Of a stretch of DNA of 36,906 nucleotides, positions 8,801 to 16,372 are shown piece by piece; positions within the stretch are counted from its first letter, which is position 1, and every line of letters begins with the position of its first letter. The notes beneath the pieces are model-generated. The model was not told the origin of the DNA. It did not search any database and saw only the letters and a list, made by a program, of their open reading frames with translations. The translations under genes and the position numbers were made by a program. The DNA comes from Rhodopirellula sp. (GTDB lineage: Bacteria > Planctomycetota > Planctomycetia > Pirellulales > Pirellulaceae): the NCBI GenBank assembly GCA_002690925.1, contig NZGD01000071.1, positions 1 to 36,906 of the forward strand, in the 5' to 3' direction.

Positions 8801-9341
8801 TAGATTTGCTGCTGGTTTTCGTTGAAGACTTTTCACTACCGGTTTCAAGGGAGAATAAAGAGTTGGGGACGCCGAAGGCCAACTTGAGAGCACTTCCACT
8901 TTTAGCTTTACTGGCAGGCTGTCCAGTCGCTCGCGACTTCGGTGTTTCCTTGCTGGAACTTTTCTTCTTTGCAACCGGCTTTGAATCCTTGCTAAACAAC
9001 AAATCGAGCAAACCTTTTGAGTCACCCTTGGTCATATTTTCATGCTGGTGGTTCGCATTTCCCATTGGCGTTGAACCCGCCAGCACCTGCAGCAAGCCCG
9101 GACGCGTCTTTCGTGGTGCGGCTTGCTTACCAACCACTTGCTGGATCACATTCTGCTCAGGAGTAAATACTCCCACCGCCTGTTGTATGCCCGCATCCTT
9201 TGCCGACCGTGGAATGCCCGCATTCTCAACCAAAAGTTGGGAACCGGGAGCATCCGCTCGACAAAAAGAGTGGAGGGTAACCATGGCAAAAGCCACCAGG
9301 CTGACAGTAAGTAGTTTCCTACTTTGTTTGACGCGGTCCAT
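5811..9341 (-). CDS. Large secreted DUF11-repeat protein with long disordered N-terminal region
   Basis: 1176 aa. The N-terminus (MDRVKQSRKLL followed by VSLVAFAMVTLHSFCRA) is a Sec signal peptide. Residues ~90-700 are low-complexity, rich in Ser, Thr, Lys, Ala and Pro, probably disordered and wall- or envelope-spanning. From about 715 to 1150 there are four tandem Ig-like beta-sandwich repeats of the DUF11/CARDB kind, each with an E-x-x-Y-x-I-x-V-x-N-x-G core: EYEIRVENRGAIDARGV, QTYKVRVLNPGDGTAPNV, AMYGLELQNNGSAASENV and VTYEIVIRNRGSKEATNV. The protein ends in a basic Ser/Arg tail. No catalytic residues are seen, so a structural or adhesive cell-surface role is inferred. The composition generates several long antisense ORFs that I treat as shadows. 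ATG at 9341. Confidence 0.88.
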   Translation of the reverse strand: MDRVKQSRKLLTVSLVAFAMVTLHSFCRADAPGSQLLVENAGIPRSAKDAGIQQAVGVFTPEQNVIQQVVGKQAAPRKTRPGLLQVLAGSTPMGNANHQHENMTKGDSKGLLDLLFSKDSKPVAKKKSSSKETPKSRATGQPASKAKSGSALKLAFGVPNSLFSLETGSEKSSTKTSSKSTISKSSSAKSTVVKTTTKSKSDSVNWDGIPYHSASAVRQDTTPQPITDPAATAAEDRGMRIIRGGSRTIASQNASTRDSASADSNASSATTVVPQPTREIAALPASRYFSNTASSRRSNRRALQPLSQQSVATSASDASLPKKVTAEPKLLDSVPATDDLVPRVSRKTVQKSTATNEKADAVVTAETNREVVSKDKANGAAQSKPEPQVSIATTSDVIEAKPVAEPGSPRVVQRRSAQATKVPSQDIAIRAPVPPSTAGVIGDTAAETGGGESQTAVAAIGPPLVATAANSGDASLSPPASQGQSVVPKPVRPSVLKAPTAVPEVSALAEESPIANVPNIATFPTMKANTGPESGSSLPQASLAPNAVVTQQPAYTVPVSPAATKSIASAPVLGPPAAAASHRAGPPPNAFQSTAVESQAAAVALPDSRIAKTTPIGSGIATSNRTPLRTNGFDTNLQPDPYALTNDSKSGGSQASTPSFVLNASPLRQPVSTPADAFRGNQTRIAKNFNRSTDGQNVMRTPGQATGLTNSSSELPGIRVATFGPSEVTIRQVNEYEIRVENRGAIDARGVIVRASIPDWADMKGQNVTAGNVDADSKKNLDNLVWTIDRLPAGTSEKMFIRLIAARSGSYGLGIDWTMQPQKSVAKVRVHEPRLDLSIEGPDQVIFGMSQTYKVRVLNPGDGTAPNVVFTLSPNSATPQTQRIGDIPAGKEAQFDVELTAQDLGDLKIHGLASGDLELSSEASKTIRVAAAKLEAVLSGPQLKYQNTEAMYGLELQNNGSAASENVVATLRLPAGVKYLGGMEGVVAQGNVLKWRVGSFKPGTVQNYQFRCKMTSTGDHVFAFDCAGSAAGMTDVSIATRVESIADLVLTVSDPPAPAPIGSDVTYEIVIRNRGSKEATNVRAVAQFGHGIEPKRIEGHSGEVVPGQVMFNAIPQIGAGAEVRLRVIAQAEKPGHHRFRAEVHSGDTMLVAEEATNYMSSQSDRVSRRSSEAGSR

Positions 9342-9665
9342 GCGTACATCTCGCCGTGAATGCGGAATCGGATTGTCTCATGGCTACAAATCGGCAGGTT
9401 TTATTGTTCCAGTTGACGAAATTTTGACGATTAGGCAGATTCCAAAAATAAATCCGATCAGCAAGTAGATTCCGACCAGCTAATATCTTCGTGCACCTTG
9501 CAGACCGCGGAGAGGATCGCAAGCATTGAGATGCGTAAGGGTCTATTTACGGCATTAAGCACTGGACTTTTGAGGACAATCCATCCGTCAGACCACGGCA
9601 CCCATGGCCCAAAACGTGAAACCAAGTCAAAATCACGTGAAACACAATATTTGTGGAAATGCAAA
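9342..9665. other. Divergent intergenic region upstream of the DUF11 gene and the TPR-recO-folP cluster
   Basis: About 324 bp between divergent genes. It must hold the promoters for both directions. A longer in-frame ORF extends left from 9666 to 9498, but its 56 extra residues have no conserved look, so I place the TPR gene start at 9666. I see no convincing -35/-10 pair, operator repeat or RNA gene. Confidence 0.5.
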
Positions 9666-9989
9666 ATGAATCGGCGAGAAAAAATTGAAGCGATGCTCGA
9701 GGACGATCCTGCAGATATGTTCCTCCGGTACAGCCTTGCGATGGAACTGCGAGCAGAGGGCGATAACGCACGCAGTCTTGCTCAGTTAGACGAATTGATG
9801 AAAGAGAAACCAGCCTGCGTGCCAGCCTTTTTCATGGCCGGACAACAACTGGTGGATCTGGATCGCATTGAGGAGGCTCGAACGACTCTCCGGGATGGAA
9901 TTGAAGAAGCCAGAAGTCAGGGCGATGCCCACGCGGCTGCGGAAATGAGCGACTTTTTGACTTCTCTGGGTGAGTTGGGCGAGTTGTGA
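9666..9989 (+). CDS. Small TPR-repeat protein (107 aa)
   Basis: The product has about two tetratricopeptide helix pairs: DPADMFLRYSLAMELRAEGD, then a second unit with PACVPAFFMAGQQLVDLDR, showing the alternating small and large residues typical of TPRs (A-x-x-L-x-x-x-G). TPRs are protein-interaction scaffolds, and no enzymatic motif or export signal is present. The ATG at 9666 (MNRREKIEAM) was chosen because the extra residues of the longer frame are unstructured and non-conserved-looking. The gene stands first in a same-strand series and ends 69 bp before recO, so co-transcription is likely. Specific function unknown. Confidence 0.78.
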   Translation: MNRREKIEAMLEDDPADMFLRYSLAMELRAEGDNARSLAQLDELMKEKPACVPAFFMAGQQLVDLDRIEEARTTLRDGIEEARSQGDAHAAAEMSDFLTSLGELGEL

Positions 9990-10058
9990 TTCTCTCACAA
10001 AGATCCAGCAGGGGTGCAGAGTCCCATGCGGATTATTTCCGATTTCAGGTCCGGCTAA

Positions 10059-10865
10059 GTGGACCTGGCTGCGTTTCAAACATTTCAAGCGAGTCTGCAC
10101 TTGGCTGCTGAACAATCAACCGCAATTGTGCTGCGAACCATTGAATTCAGTGAGACGAGCCTTATTGTCACACTATTGACCCGTGAATTTGGGCGGGTCT
10201 CTGCCATGGCAAAAGGGGCCCGGCGCCCCAAAGGTCCGTTCGAAGGCGCGCTTGACCTACTAGCCGTTTGTCGTGTAGTCGTTCTACGGAAGAGTTCCGA
10301 TTCGCTCGATCTGCTAACCGAGGCAAAGCTTCACAGGCGGTTTCGTGGCGGCGAACGCTCACTTGAACGTGTTTATGGTGGCTACTACATCGCTGAGATG
10401 TTGAGGCTACTGACGGACGACCATGACCCCCATCCAAACGTGTACGACCTGACAATCCGAACCTTGCAGCAAATTGATGGTATTGGAGAAGTTGCTTCTT
10501 CATTGACTTATTTTGATGCGCAAATTCTCAGGATGCTTGGTCACTCTCCAGGCACAGACCGATGCACCGACTGTGGAAGTAAGGTTATGGGTTCCAGCCG
10601 GATTGCATTTTCATTGTCGAGCGGCGGCATCGTTTGTAATCAGTGCCGTGGCAGACAACGTCAAACAATCTCAGTACGTGGCAGAGTGATCGACGAAATC
10701 AAGAGATTGCAATCAACAGATGCAGAACTGCCCACAAAAGTTCCAGCAGAGCTGTACGTCGAACTACGCGCTATTTTAAATCGATATATCCAAACAGTGG
10801 TTGGTAGCGTACCTCGCATGCAACCATTTCTACCCTCCGTGACGAGAACGGAAACGAACGTATGA
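10059..10865 (+). CDS. recO: DNA repair protein RecO
   Basis: RecO anneals DNA and loads RecA with RecR in RecF-pathway recombinational repair. The N-terminal OB-fold begins STAIVLRTIEFSETSLIVT, followed by LLTREFGRVSAMAKGARR, the hallmark of the family. The C-terminal helical domain carries a zinc motif, C-T-D-C-G ... C-N-Q-C-R-G. Length (268 aa) is normal. The longest frame starts at GTG 10059, giving ~18 residues before the conserved part. A TTG at 10101 would give a leader of the length more usual for the family, so the start is uncertain. Its stop overlaps the next gene by 4 bp (ATGA at 10862-10865), indicating translational coupling. Confidence 0.9.
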   Translation: MDLAAFQTFQASLHLAAEQSTAIVLRTIEFSETSLIVTLLTREFGRVSAMAKGARRPKGPFEGALDLLAVCRVVVLRKSSDSLDLLTEAKLHRRFRGGERSLERVYGGYYIAEMLRLLTDDHDPHPNVYDLTIRTLQQIDGIGEVASSLTYFDAQILRMLGHSPGTDRCTDCGSKVMGSSRIAFSLSSGGIVCNQCRGRQRQTISVRGRVIDEIKRLQSTDAELPTKVPAELYVELRAILNRYIQTVVGSVPRMQPFLPSVTRTETNV

Positions 10866-12232
10866 TGCGAAAAAATCAACGGATTGATTTTAGAAACACC
10901 AACGCAAAACGCAGCCACCAACAACTGTGTCACTGGCTCCTGGCAGCCAGCATCTGCTGGACAGGAGGATGTCGCGCGCTACTGGGGCAAAAATCGGTGA
11001 CGACACCGGAGAATACTTCGCCTCAAGCACCCGCGTCGCAAGCAGATCGAGTGGCCGACAATACGACAAACAGCCCCATAGCTCAGGTATCTGCCGAGTC
11101 ACCGTTGGCCACGGCGTCAACCTTGAAATCGCAACCTGAAAGCGAATCGATTAATGAGAAGGTGACGGAGACAACTAAACAGGTCTTGAACATGGTCACC
11201 GGTAGAGAGCAGGAAAATAGTGTCCGTGCAAAAGAGCTGTATCTCGAAGCCGATAGCCTGTTCCGAAGTGCAGGCTCAAAAGTAGAAGACGAGCGGATTG
11301 ATACGTTCCTGCAGGCAGCTGAGCTATTTGGAAGTGCAGCGGAAGCGGCACCAAGGACCGCACTGGAGCAGGACGCACTCTTCATGCAGGCTGAAAGCCT
11401 GTTTTTCGCTGAAGATTACCGCTCCGCAACAGAAACGTACCAGACACTTCAAAAGAATTTTCCACGCAACCGACACATCGACCGAGTTGCCGCACGCCTC
11501 TTCTCTATCAGCGACTACTGGATCAACCGCGTTGTGAGCGAGGAAGATTCGTGGATGAATTTCAACTTCACGGATGACAAACGCCCTATCTATGACATGA
11601 AAGGCCATGCCATTCGGGTGTTGGACCAAATTCGCTTCGACGATCCCACAGGACGCCTTGCAGACGACGCCACCATGCGTGCAGCAAGCGAATACCTGAG
11701 ACAAGAAAAATTCGCTGAAGCAGATGAATTCCTAACCGATCTCAGAGAGACGTTTCCAGATAGCGAACACCTCTTTTTGGCCCATATGTTAGGCATTCAG
11801 TGCAAGCTCGAACTTTATGCTGGTCCCGCCTACAGCGGGCTCGTGCTGGAGGATGCCGAAAAGCTGGTGCAGCAGACGCGTGATCGTTTTCCCGACAAAA
11901 TGCAAGATCCAGCCAACAGCGAATCCGTTGCAAAAGCATCAGCCGAAATCGCATACCACCGTGCAGGCAGGTATGCCTTCCGAGCCAAGTACCGCGAACG
12001 TCAGAAGAAGTACGGAGCAGCCCGTGTCTACTACAACCTGCTGCTGCAACAGTATCCGAATACTCCACAAGCCGAGACTGCTCGCACTCGCTTAGCCGCC
12101 ATCGAACAGTACCCGGACGTTCCAAAACAACGGCTCAGCTGGTTGCAAAAAGTCTTTCCTGATCAAAAGCAAACCACTCCGTTGAAAACCAAACAGCAAT
12201 CCACGGATCAAGCCGAGACAAAACTTCGATGA
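10862..12232 (+). CDS. BamD-like TPR outer-membrane assembly lipoprotein
   Basis: 456 aa. Basic N-terminus, a hydrophobic stretch (HWLLAASICWTGGC) ending in a cysteine that could be lipidated, though the -3/-1 context is not an ideal lipobox. A Ser/Pro/Gln-rich linker (~40-115) is followed by repeated TPR-like units of the BamD/YbgF type: DALFMQAESLFFAEDYRSAT, FPRNRHIDRVAARLF, the LTDLRETFPDSEHLFLA unit and YNLLLQQYPNTPQAETA. The phrase 'A-x-x-x-Y-x-x-L-x-x-x-F/Y-P' recurs, as in BamD. BamD is about 245 aa in E. coli, so this version is much longer. It shares 4-bp overlaps with recO upstream and with the LptE-like gene downstream. Role in outer-membrane protein assembly is inferred from the fold and the LptE neighbour. 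Confidence 0.75.
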   Translation: MMRKNQRIDFRNTNAKRSHQQLCHWLLAASICWTGGCRALLGQKSVTTPENTSPQAPASQADRVADNTTNSPIAQVSAESPLATASTLKSQPESESINEKVTETTKQVLNMVTGREQENSVRAKELYLEADSLFRSAGSKVEDERIDTFLQAAELFGSAAEAAPRTALEQDALFMQAESLFFAEDYRSATETYQTLQKNFPRNRHIDRVAARLFSISDYWINRVVSEEDSWMNFNFTDDKRPIYDMKGHAIRVLDQIRFDDPTGRLADDATMRAASEYLRQEKFAEADEFLTDLRETFPDSEHLFLAHMLGIQCKLELYAGPAYSGLVLEDAEKLVQQTRDRFPDKMQDPANSESVAKASAEIAYHRAGRYAFRAKYRERQKKYGAARVYYNLLLQQYPNTPQAETARTRLAAIEQYPDVPKQRLSWLQKVFPDQKQTTPLKTKQQSTDQAETKLR

Positions 12233-12792
12233 GAAATGCAGTCTCGAATTTTTCGCTAACTTATTCTACTGGCCGAGCCCTGCTGCTCGGCATAGCTGCA
12301 TTTACGTTGCTACCTGCAGGTTGCGTGACCTACCGCTTTGGCTCCGCAGCCATGTTTCGGACAGGCATACGCACCATTCATGTCCCTATCGTTCGCAACG
12401 ATACATTTCGGCATGACCTTGGAATCAGACTGACCGAAGCAATTACAAATGAAATTGAGAATCGCACACCATACAAAGTCACCGGTGACCCCAATGCTGA
12501 CAGTACACTGACGTGCAGAGTAACTCGGCAAACCAAACAGGTATTATCAGAAGCAGATACTGATGATCCTCGAGCCCTCAACGCCGTGATTTCTGTCCGA
12601 TCGAGTTGGGTCAGCAGAGAAGGTGAGCTGCTGATGCAAAACAGTGTGGTTCCAAGCGATGACATCAGCATCAGCTTCGCCCAGGAAAGCCGTTTTGTGC
12701 CAGAGGCTGGTCAATCGGTGGGCCTTGCAACTCAAGCTGCCATTGAGCAACTCGCCACCTCTATCGTGTCTCAGATGGAACTTCGATGGTGA
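12229..12792 (+). CDS. lptE: LptE-like LPS-assembly lipoprotein
   Basis: LptE plugs the LptD barrel that places lipopolysaccharide in the outer leaflet of the outer membrane. The product (187 aa) has a hydrophobic leader ending in the lipobox LLPAGC, followed directly by VTYRFGS, as in LptE proteins, then IRTIHVPIVRNDTFRHDLGI and LTEAITNEIENRTPYKV, the signature for the family (VPxxxNxTxRxxxxxxLTxAI). The mid-region ADSTLTCRVTRQTKQVLSE is the usual beta-strand section. The start ATG overlaps the preceding stop (ATGA at 12229-12232) and its stop overlaps folP by 7 bp. Its presence implies a diderm, LPS-bearing envelope. Confidence 0.85.
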   Translation: MRNAVSNFSLTYSTGRALLLGIAAFTLLPAGCVTYRFGSAAMFRTGIRTIHVPIVRNDTFRHDLGIRLTEAITNEIENRTPYKVTGDPNADSTLTCRVTRQTKQVLSEADTDDPRALNAVISVRSSWVSREGELLMQNSVVPSDDISISFAQESRFVPEAGQSVGLATQAAIEQLATSIVSQMELRW

Positions 12793-13640
12793 GTAAAATC
12801 TGGCATCTGGGAAAGCGGCAACTGACAATAAAACAGTCGCCTTTGATCATGGGCATCCTCAATGTCACGCCTGATAGTTTTTCCGATGGCGGCAAATACG
12901 AAACCTCACAAATTGCCATCGCGACAGCGTTGCAAATGCAGCATGACGGCGCAGATATTATCGACATCGGGGGTGAGAGCACACGCCCCTACAGTGATCC
13001 CGTGGGAGCAAACGAGGAAATCGACAGAGTCATGCCTGTGATTGAAGGCTTGGCATCTGAACTCAAGATTCCCATCAGTATTGACACGAGCAAAGCTCGC
13101 GTCGCAGAGCTTGCCTTGAACGCTGGTGCTGAGATACTGAATGATGTCACAGGGCTGGAAGGCGATCCCAACATGATTCGTATCGCAATGAACAGCGATG
13201 CAGGTTTGTGTCTGATGCACATGCAGGGGAACCCGCAAAGCATGCAGGACGATCCCTCATATGAGGACGTGGTCGGCGAAATTGTGGATTACCTTATCGC
13301 AAGACGAGATTTCTGCCTTGCAGCTGGCATTGATCCGCGTCGCATTTGCCTTGATCCAGGAATCGGATTTGGCAAGACGCACGAACACAACTTTGCATTA
13401 CTTAAGAATGCAACACGATTCCAGGAAACGGGTTGCCCAATCTTGATTGGACACTCGCGAAAAGGCTTCATCGGCAAGATTCTTGGGGATCAATCAGCTG
13501 ACCGCACTGCGGGCACGCTAGGTGTTTCGCTAGCCATGGCAGCAGCGGGAGCACAAGTACTCAGGGTGCACGACGTAAAACCAACTGTTGATGGACTGAA
13601 GTTGTTCCAAGCAGCAGGCGGTCTCGACCGTAGTGATTGA
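12786..13640 (+). CDS. folP: Dihydropteroate synthase
   Basis: Joins 6-hydroxymethyl-dihydropterin diphosphate and p-aminobenzoate to dihydropteroate in folate synthesis; the target of sulfonamides. Diagnostic motifs are IMGILNVTPDSFSDGG near residue 20, DIIDIGGESTRP near 60, ISIDTSKA near 98, EILNDVTGLEGD, LDPGIGFGK near 190 and GHSRKGFIGKILG near 222, ending with RVHDVKPTVDGL. The TIM-barrel and pterin-binding loops are complete, and 284 aa is normal. The ATG at 12786 sits inside the 3' end of lptE (7-bp overlap), so translation is probably coupled; a GTG at 12789 is an alternative. It is the last gene of the recO cluster. Confidence 0.95.
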   Translation: MVSKIWHLGKRQLTIKQSPLIMGILNVTPDSFSDGGKYETSQIAIATALQMQHDGADIIDIGGESTRPYSDPVGANEEIDRVMPVIEGLASELKIPISIDTSKARVAELALNAGAEILNDVTGLEGDPNMIRIAMNSDAGLCLMHMQGNPQSMQDDPSYEDVVGEIVDYLIARRDFCLAAGIDPRRICLDPGIGFGKTHEHNFALLKNATRFQETGCPILIGHSRKGFIGKILGDQSADRTAGTLGVSLAMAAAGAQVLRVHDVKPTVDGLKLFQAAGGLDRSD

Positions 13641-14400
13641 CTCTTCCCAGACGTTCTCGCTGGACAAGTTACTTGCACAAAGAGCATCCATTCACGCGAA
13701 TGTGCGTTAATGCTGGCAGCCAACCGTCGACCAGCAGCCATGCGATTCACAGGGCCCCGCGTGGCAACCTCTCCACTCAACAGAAGAGAATAAGAGAAAT
13801 GGAGCCGAAGATTCGGACGCATGGCATCCTCATGCCCAGAAAAGGGTCTCGCTCATGCCAACCACAAAGACAGCGTCTGAAGGCTTACGAGATGATTTGG
13901 CTATGTTTTTTTCTTCAGCGACGGTGCTGTTATTTACCGGGCGCCGCTTGAAGGGGCCGACTCCACACGCCGATCAAGGTCGCGGCCCTGCTCCTTATCG
14001 CCATTTGACGCCGATGTTGATGTGGACAACCCCAGAACCAGCGTCTGCTTGACGCCATGAACTGACTCGATGGTGAAAGTCAACGTATTCATATTTTAGT
14101 GCTCAATTTACAGGCAACTACGCTGCGCAAAACTTACTCACTGAGAGTCGACCAGTGACGGTCATCTCAATACACCAAATCTCTTCTGCTCTGCTAACAT
14201 CGTCGGCCCGAATCGGTTTGCAACGATTATTTCGATCATTAGAAGCGAAAAGTCAGGATTGCGACCGCGGCACCAATGAGTACCACAATCGCTTATAACT
14301 ACTTCACCAACCCGAATGAACTCGGGCTGACTTCGCCTTTTCCGTGTCTGTGCGGTACAAGCAAGTCCCGTACCAATCCCACTAACGGAGCAATTGAAGG
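13641..14400. other. 760-bp stretch without a convincing gene
   Basis: Short frames exist on both strands (for example 13637-13951 on + and 14162-14446 on -), but none has a conserved-looking composition, a Shine-Dalgarno or a domain. No tRNA-like T-loop was found. There is a short hairpin CCCGA-ATGAAC-TCGGG around 14314-14329, about 70 bp before the metallopeptidase start. It could be a decayed gene, a long 5' leader, or spacer. Confidence 0.5.
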
Positions 14401-15120
14401 ATGAAATCGTTTGCTTGCATTGTCCTATTCGCTGGTTGTCTGCCATGGTTTTCTGTCCTTGCCGGTACTTCTACCACAGCGGCGGAACCAACCAAACGCT
14501 TGGTCAAGGACATTGAAGGTTGGCGGGTCTCTGTGGACCCTGAGATGCTTAACGCAGAAAATGCAGAAGTCGGAAACGAGGTACTTAAAGCACTTGCAAA
14601 TCACTTGCAAAGAGTGAAGTACATCGTCCCCGAGGCCCGAGTCGAGGAACTGCAGAGACTGAGAATCTGGATCGACTGGAACCACAAACTGGGAAACATG
14701 CAATACCACCCCAGCCGAGGTTGGCTTGAAAAGAATGGACACGACCCAAACCTAACGCAGCATGTTCACATTCCAAGAGCCAAACAACTGCTTTCCAAAT
14801 CACAGTGGGCCAAACATCCTTATGTCATCCTGCATGAACTGGCGCACGCGTACCATGACCAGATTATCGGATTCGACCGACCACAGATCATGAGTGCTTT
14901 TGAGGCGGCTAAAACGGCTGGTCTTTATGAGGAAGTCCTGTCGTTCACTGGACGCAAGGTCAAACATTATGCTTTGACCAACCACAAGGAGTACTTCGCA
15001 GAATCCACCGAGACTTATTTTGGGGTGAATGACTTTTACCCTTTCGTCCGCGCGGAACTGAAAGAATATGACCCAAGAACCTATCAATTGATGGAAGGCA
15101 TTTGGGGTAAAATTCGCTAA
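14401..15120 (+). CDS. Secreted HExxH zinc metallopeptidase-like protein
   Basis: 239 aa with a Sec signal peptide (MKSFACIVLFAGCLPWFSVL, cleavage around residues 20-28). The zinc-binding helix VILHELAHAYHDQ supplies His145, catalytic Glu146 and His149, and a downstream EYFAEST segment (about 198-203) supplies a glutamate as the likely third ligand, making it a gluzincin. The end has ETYFGVNDFYPF, which I recall from planctomycetal and other bacterial secreted metallopeptidases distantly related to the anthrax lethal factor type, though I cannot confirm that here. A GGAG at 14387-14390, 10 nt before the ATG, supports this start. It stands alone between a long empty region and a glycosyltransferase. 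Substrate unknown. Confidence 0.8.
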   Translation: MKSFACIVLFAGCLPWFSVLAGTSTTAAEPTKRLVKDIEGWRVSVDPEMLNAENAEVGNEVLKALANHLQRVKYIVPEARVEELQRLRIWIDWNHKLGNMQYHPSRGWLEKNGHDPNLTQHVHIPRAKQLLSKSQWAKHPYVILHELAHAYHDQIIGFDRPQIMSAFEAAKTAGLYEEVLSFTGRKVKHYALTNHKEYFAESTETYFGVNDFYPFVRAELKEYDPRTYQLMEGIWGKIR

Positions 15121-15234
15121 CCCAAAGCTAGAGCCGTTTCCAGGTTGAATAACCAGCCATCCATGGCACATTGAGCTATCCCCCTTATTTTTCTTATCCG
15201 TGATCCTCATTCCGGCCAAGCCAGTACAACGCTC

Positions 15235-16341
15235 ATGCGAATTGACTTTGTCATTACAGAATTGTTCGTGGGTGGTGCGGAGCGTTGTTTGACGGAGTTG
15301 GCAGTTGGGCTGGCGAATGCCGGGGATGAGGTCAGAGTATTTTCGATCGGCAGTCTCCCCACCGATGAGCGTGGTGCACTTGTCAAACGTCTTACCGATT
15401 GTGGGATCGACGTATCATCTGCTGATGCAAACACAAGCTTGCAAGTCATCTCAGCCTATAGCAAATTGCGAAAGTGGCTATCCAAGTCAAATGCGGACGT
15501 CTGCCAAACGTTCCTACACCATGCCAATGTCCTCGGAATCTTCGCTGCAAAATCAGTAGGTATTCGGACTCGCATTGCCGGAATACGTGTTGCGGAATCC
15601 AAAGGGATCCGTTGTAGAATTGAGAGGCAGGCACTGAAGTCCAGCCAATCGGTCATTTGTGTCAGCGAAGCTGTGGAAAAATTCGCTGTTAGCAAATTAG
15701 GCTGTTCCCCGTCAAAACTAACTGTGATTCCTAACGGAGTAGACGCGAATTTTTTCGCCGGTGCAAATAGATTTGACTGGGCGCAAATCGGCTGGCCTAG
15801 CGATGCGGCAGTGAGTTTATTTGTGGGGCGGTTACACCCGCAGAAGGGAATCGATCTCCTTCAGTCAAAGGTTGATGAATTGGCGCCTCAAGGCTCAAAT
15901 CGGCGACTACTGCTGGTAGGCGATGGCCCACTTCGAGCCGAACTGGAATCATGGGCCGCGAAATGCGGGCACCAACAGGTGCAGTTATTGGGCTGGCGGC
16001 CCGACGTCGCATCCTTGATGGGAAGCAGTCGACTCATCGTCTTACCGAGCCTTTACGAAGGAATGCCCAATGTCATTCTTGAAGCAATGGCAAGTGGAAA
16101 ACCCGTTGTGTGCAGCCGTATTGAGGGCAGCCATGAACTGCTTCGGCACGATTGGCTGGAACAGACGTTCGACATAGGCGACAGCCAACAAATGACCCTG
16201 CTTGCTTCTCGTTTTCTGGAGAACGCCGCAATTGCAACTGCAACCGGTGCAGCCAATCAGGATTTCGTGAACCAACACTACTCGATAGTCAGCGTGGTCA
16301 AGCGGTATCAGGACCACTACGAGACCATGCTCCATCAATGA
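15235..16341 (+). CDS. GT4-family glycosyltransferase
   Basis: A retaining GT-B glycosyltransferase acting on the cytoplasmic side of polysaccharide or glycolipid assembly. The acceptor domain starts with VITELFVGGAERCLTELAVG, the usual GT4 glycine-rich loop, then AGDEVRVFSIG. The hinge region contains VICVSEAVEKF and VIPNGVD near residue 165. The donor domain has LFVGRLHPQKGIDLL, LLVGDGPLRAELE and LPSLYEGMPNVILEAMASGK, the last carrying the E-x7-E motif that binds the nucleotide sugar. 368 aa is typical. The start follows 114 bp of non-coding DNA. There is no polysaccharide cluster beside it, so the sugar and acceptor cannot be named. Confidence 0.9.
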   Translation: MRIDFVITELFVGGAERCLTELAVGLANAGDEVRVFSIGSLPTDERGALVKRLTDCGIDVSSADANTSLQVISAYSKLRKWLSKSNADVCQTFLHHANVLGIFAAKSVGIRTRIAGIRVAESKGIRCRIERQALKSSQSVICVSEAVEKFAVSKLGCSPSKLTVIPNGVDANFFAGANRFDWAQIGWPSDAAVSLFVGRLHPQKGIDLLQSKVDELAPQGSNRRLLLVGDGPLRAELESWAAKCGHQQVQLLGWRPDVASLMGSSRLIVLPSLYEGMPNVILEAMASGKPVVCSRIEGSHELLRHDWLEQTFDIGDSQQMTLLASRFLENAAIATATGAANQDFVNQHYSIVSVVKRYQDHYETMLHQ

Positions 16342-16372
16342 TCATGCGGGCACTTCCAACTATGCAAGTGAC

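Noticed and set aside
7496..9468. Several long + strand ORFs (7496-7936, 7753-8199, 7896-8384, 8728-9468) antisense to the DUF11 gene
   Set aside because: They mirror the low-complexity Ser/Thr/Ala/Pro region on the minus strand, have no leader, domain or ribosome site, and overlap each other in different frames.
14162..14446. 94-aa minus strand ORF overlapping the metallopeptidase start
   Set aside because: Overlaps the signal peptide and ribosome site of a better-supported gene; no domain.
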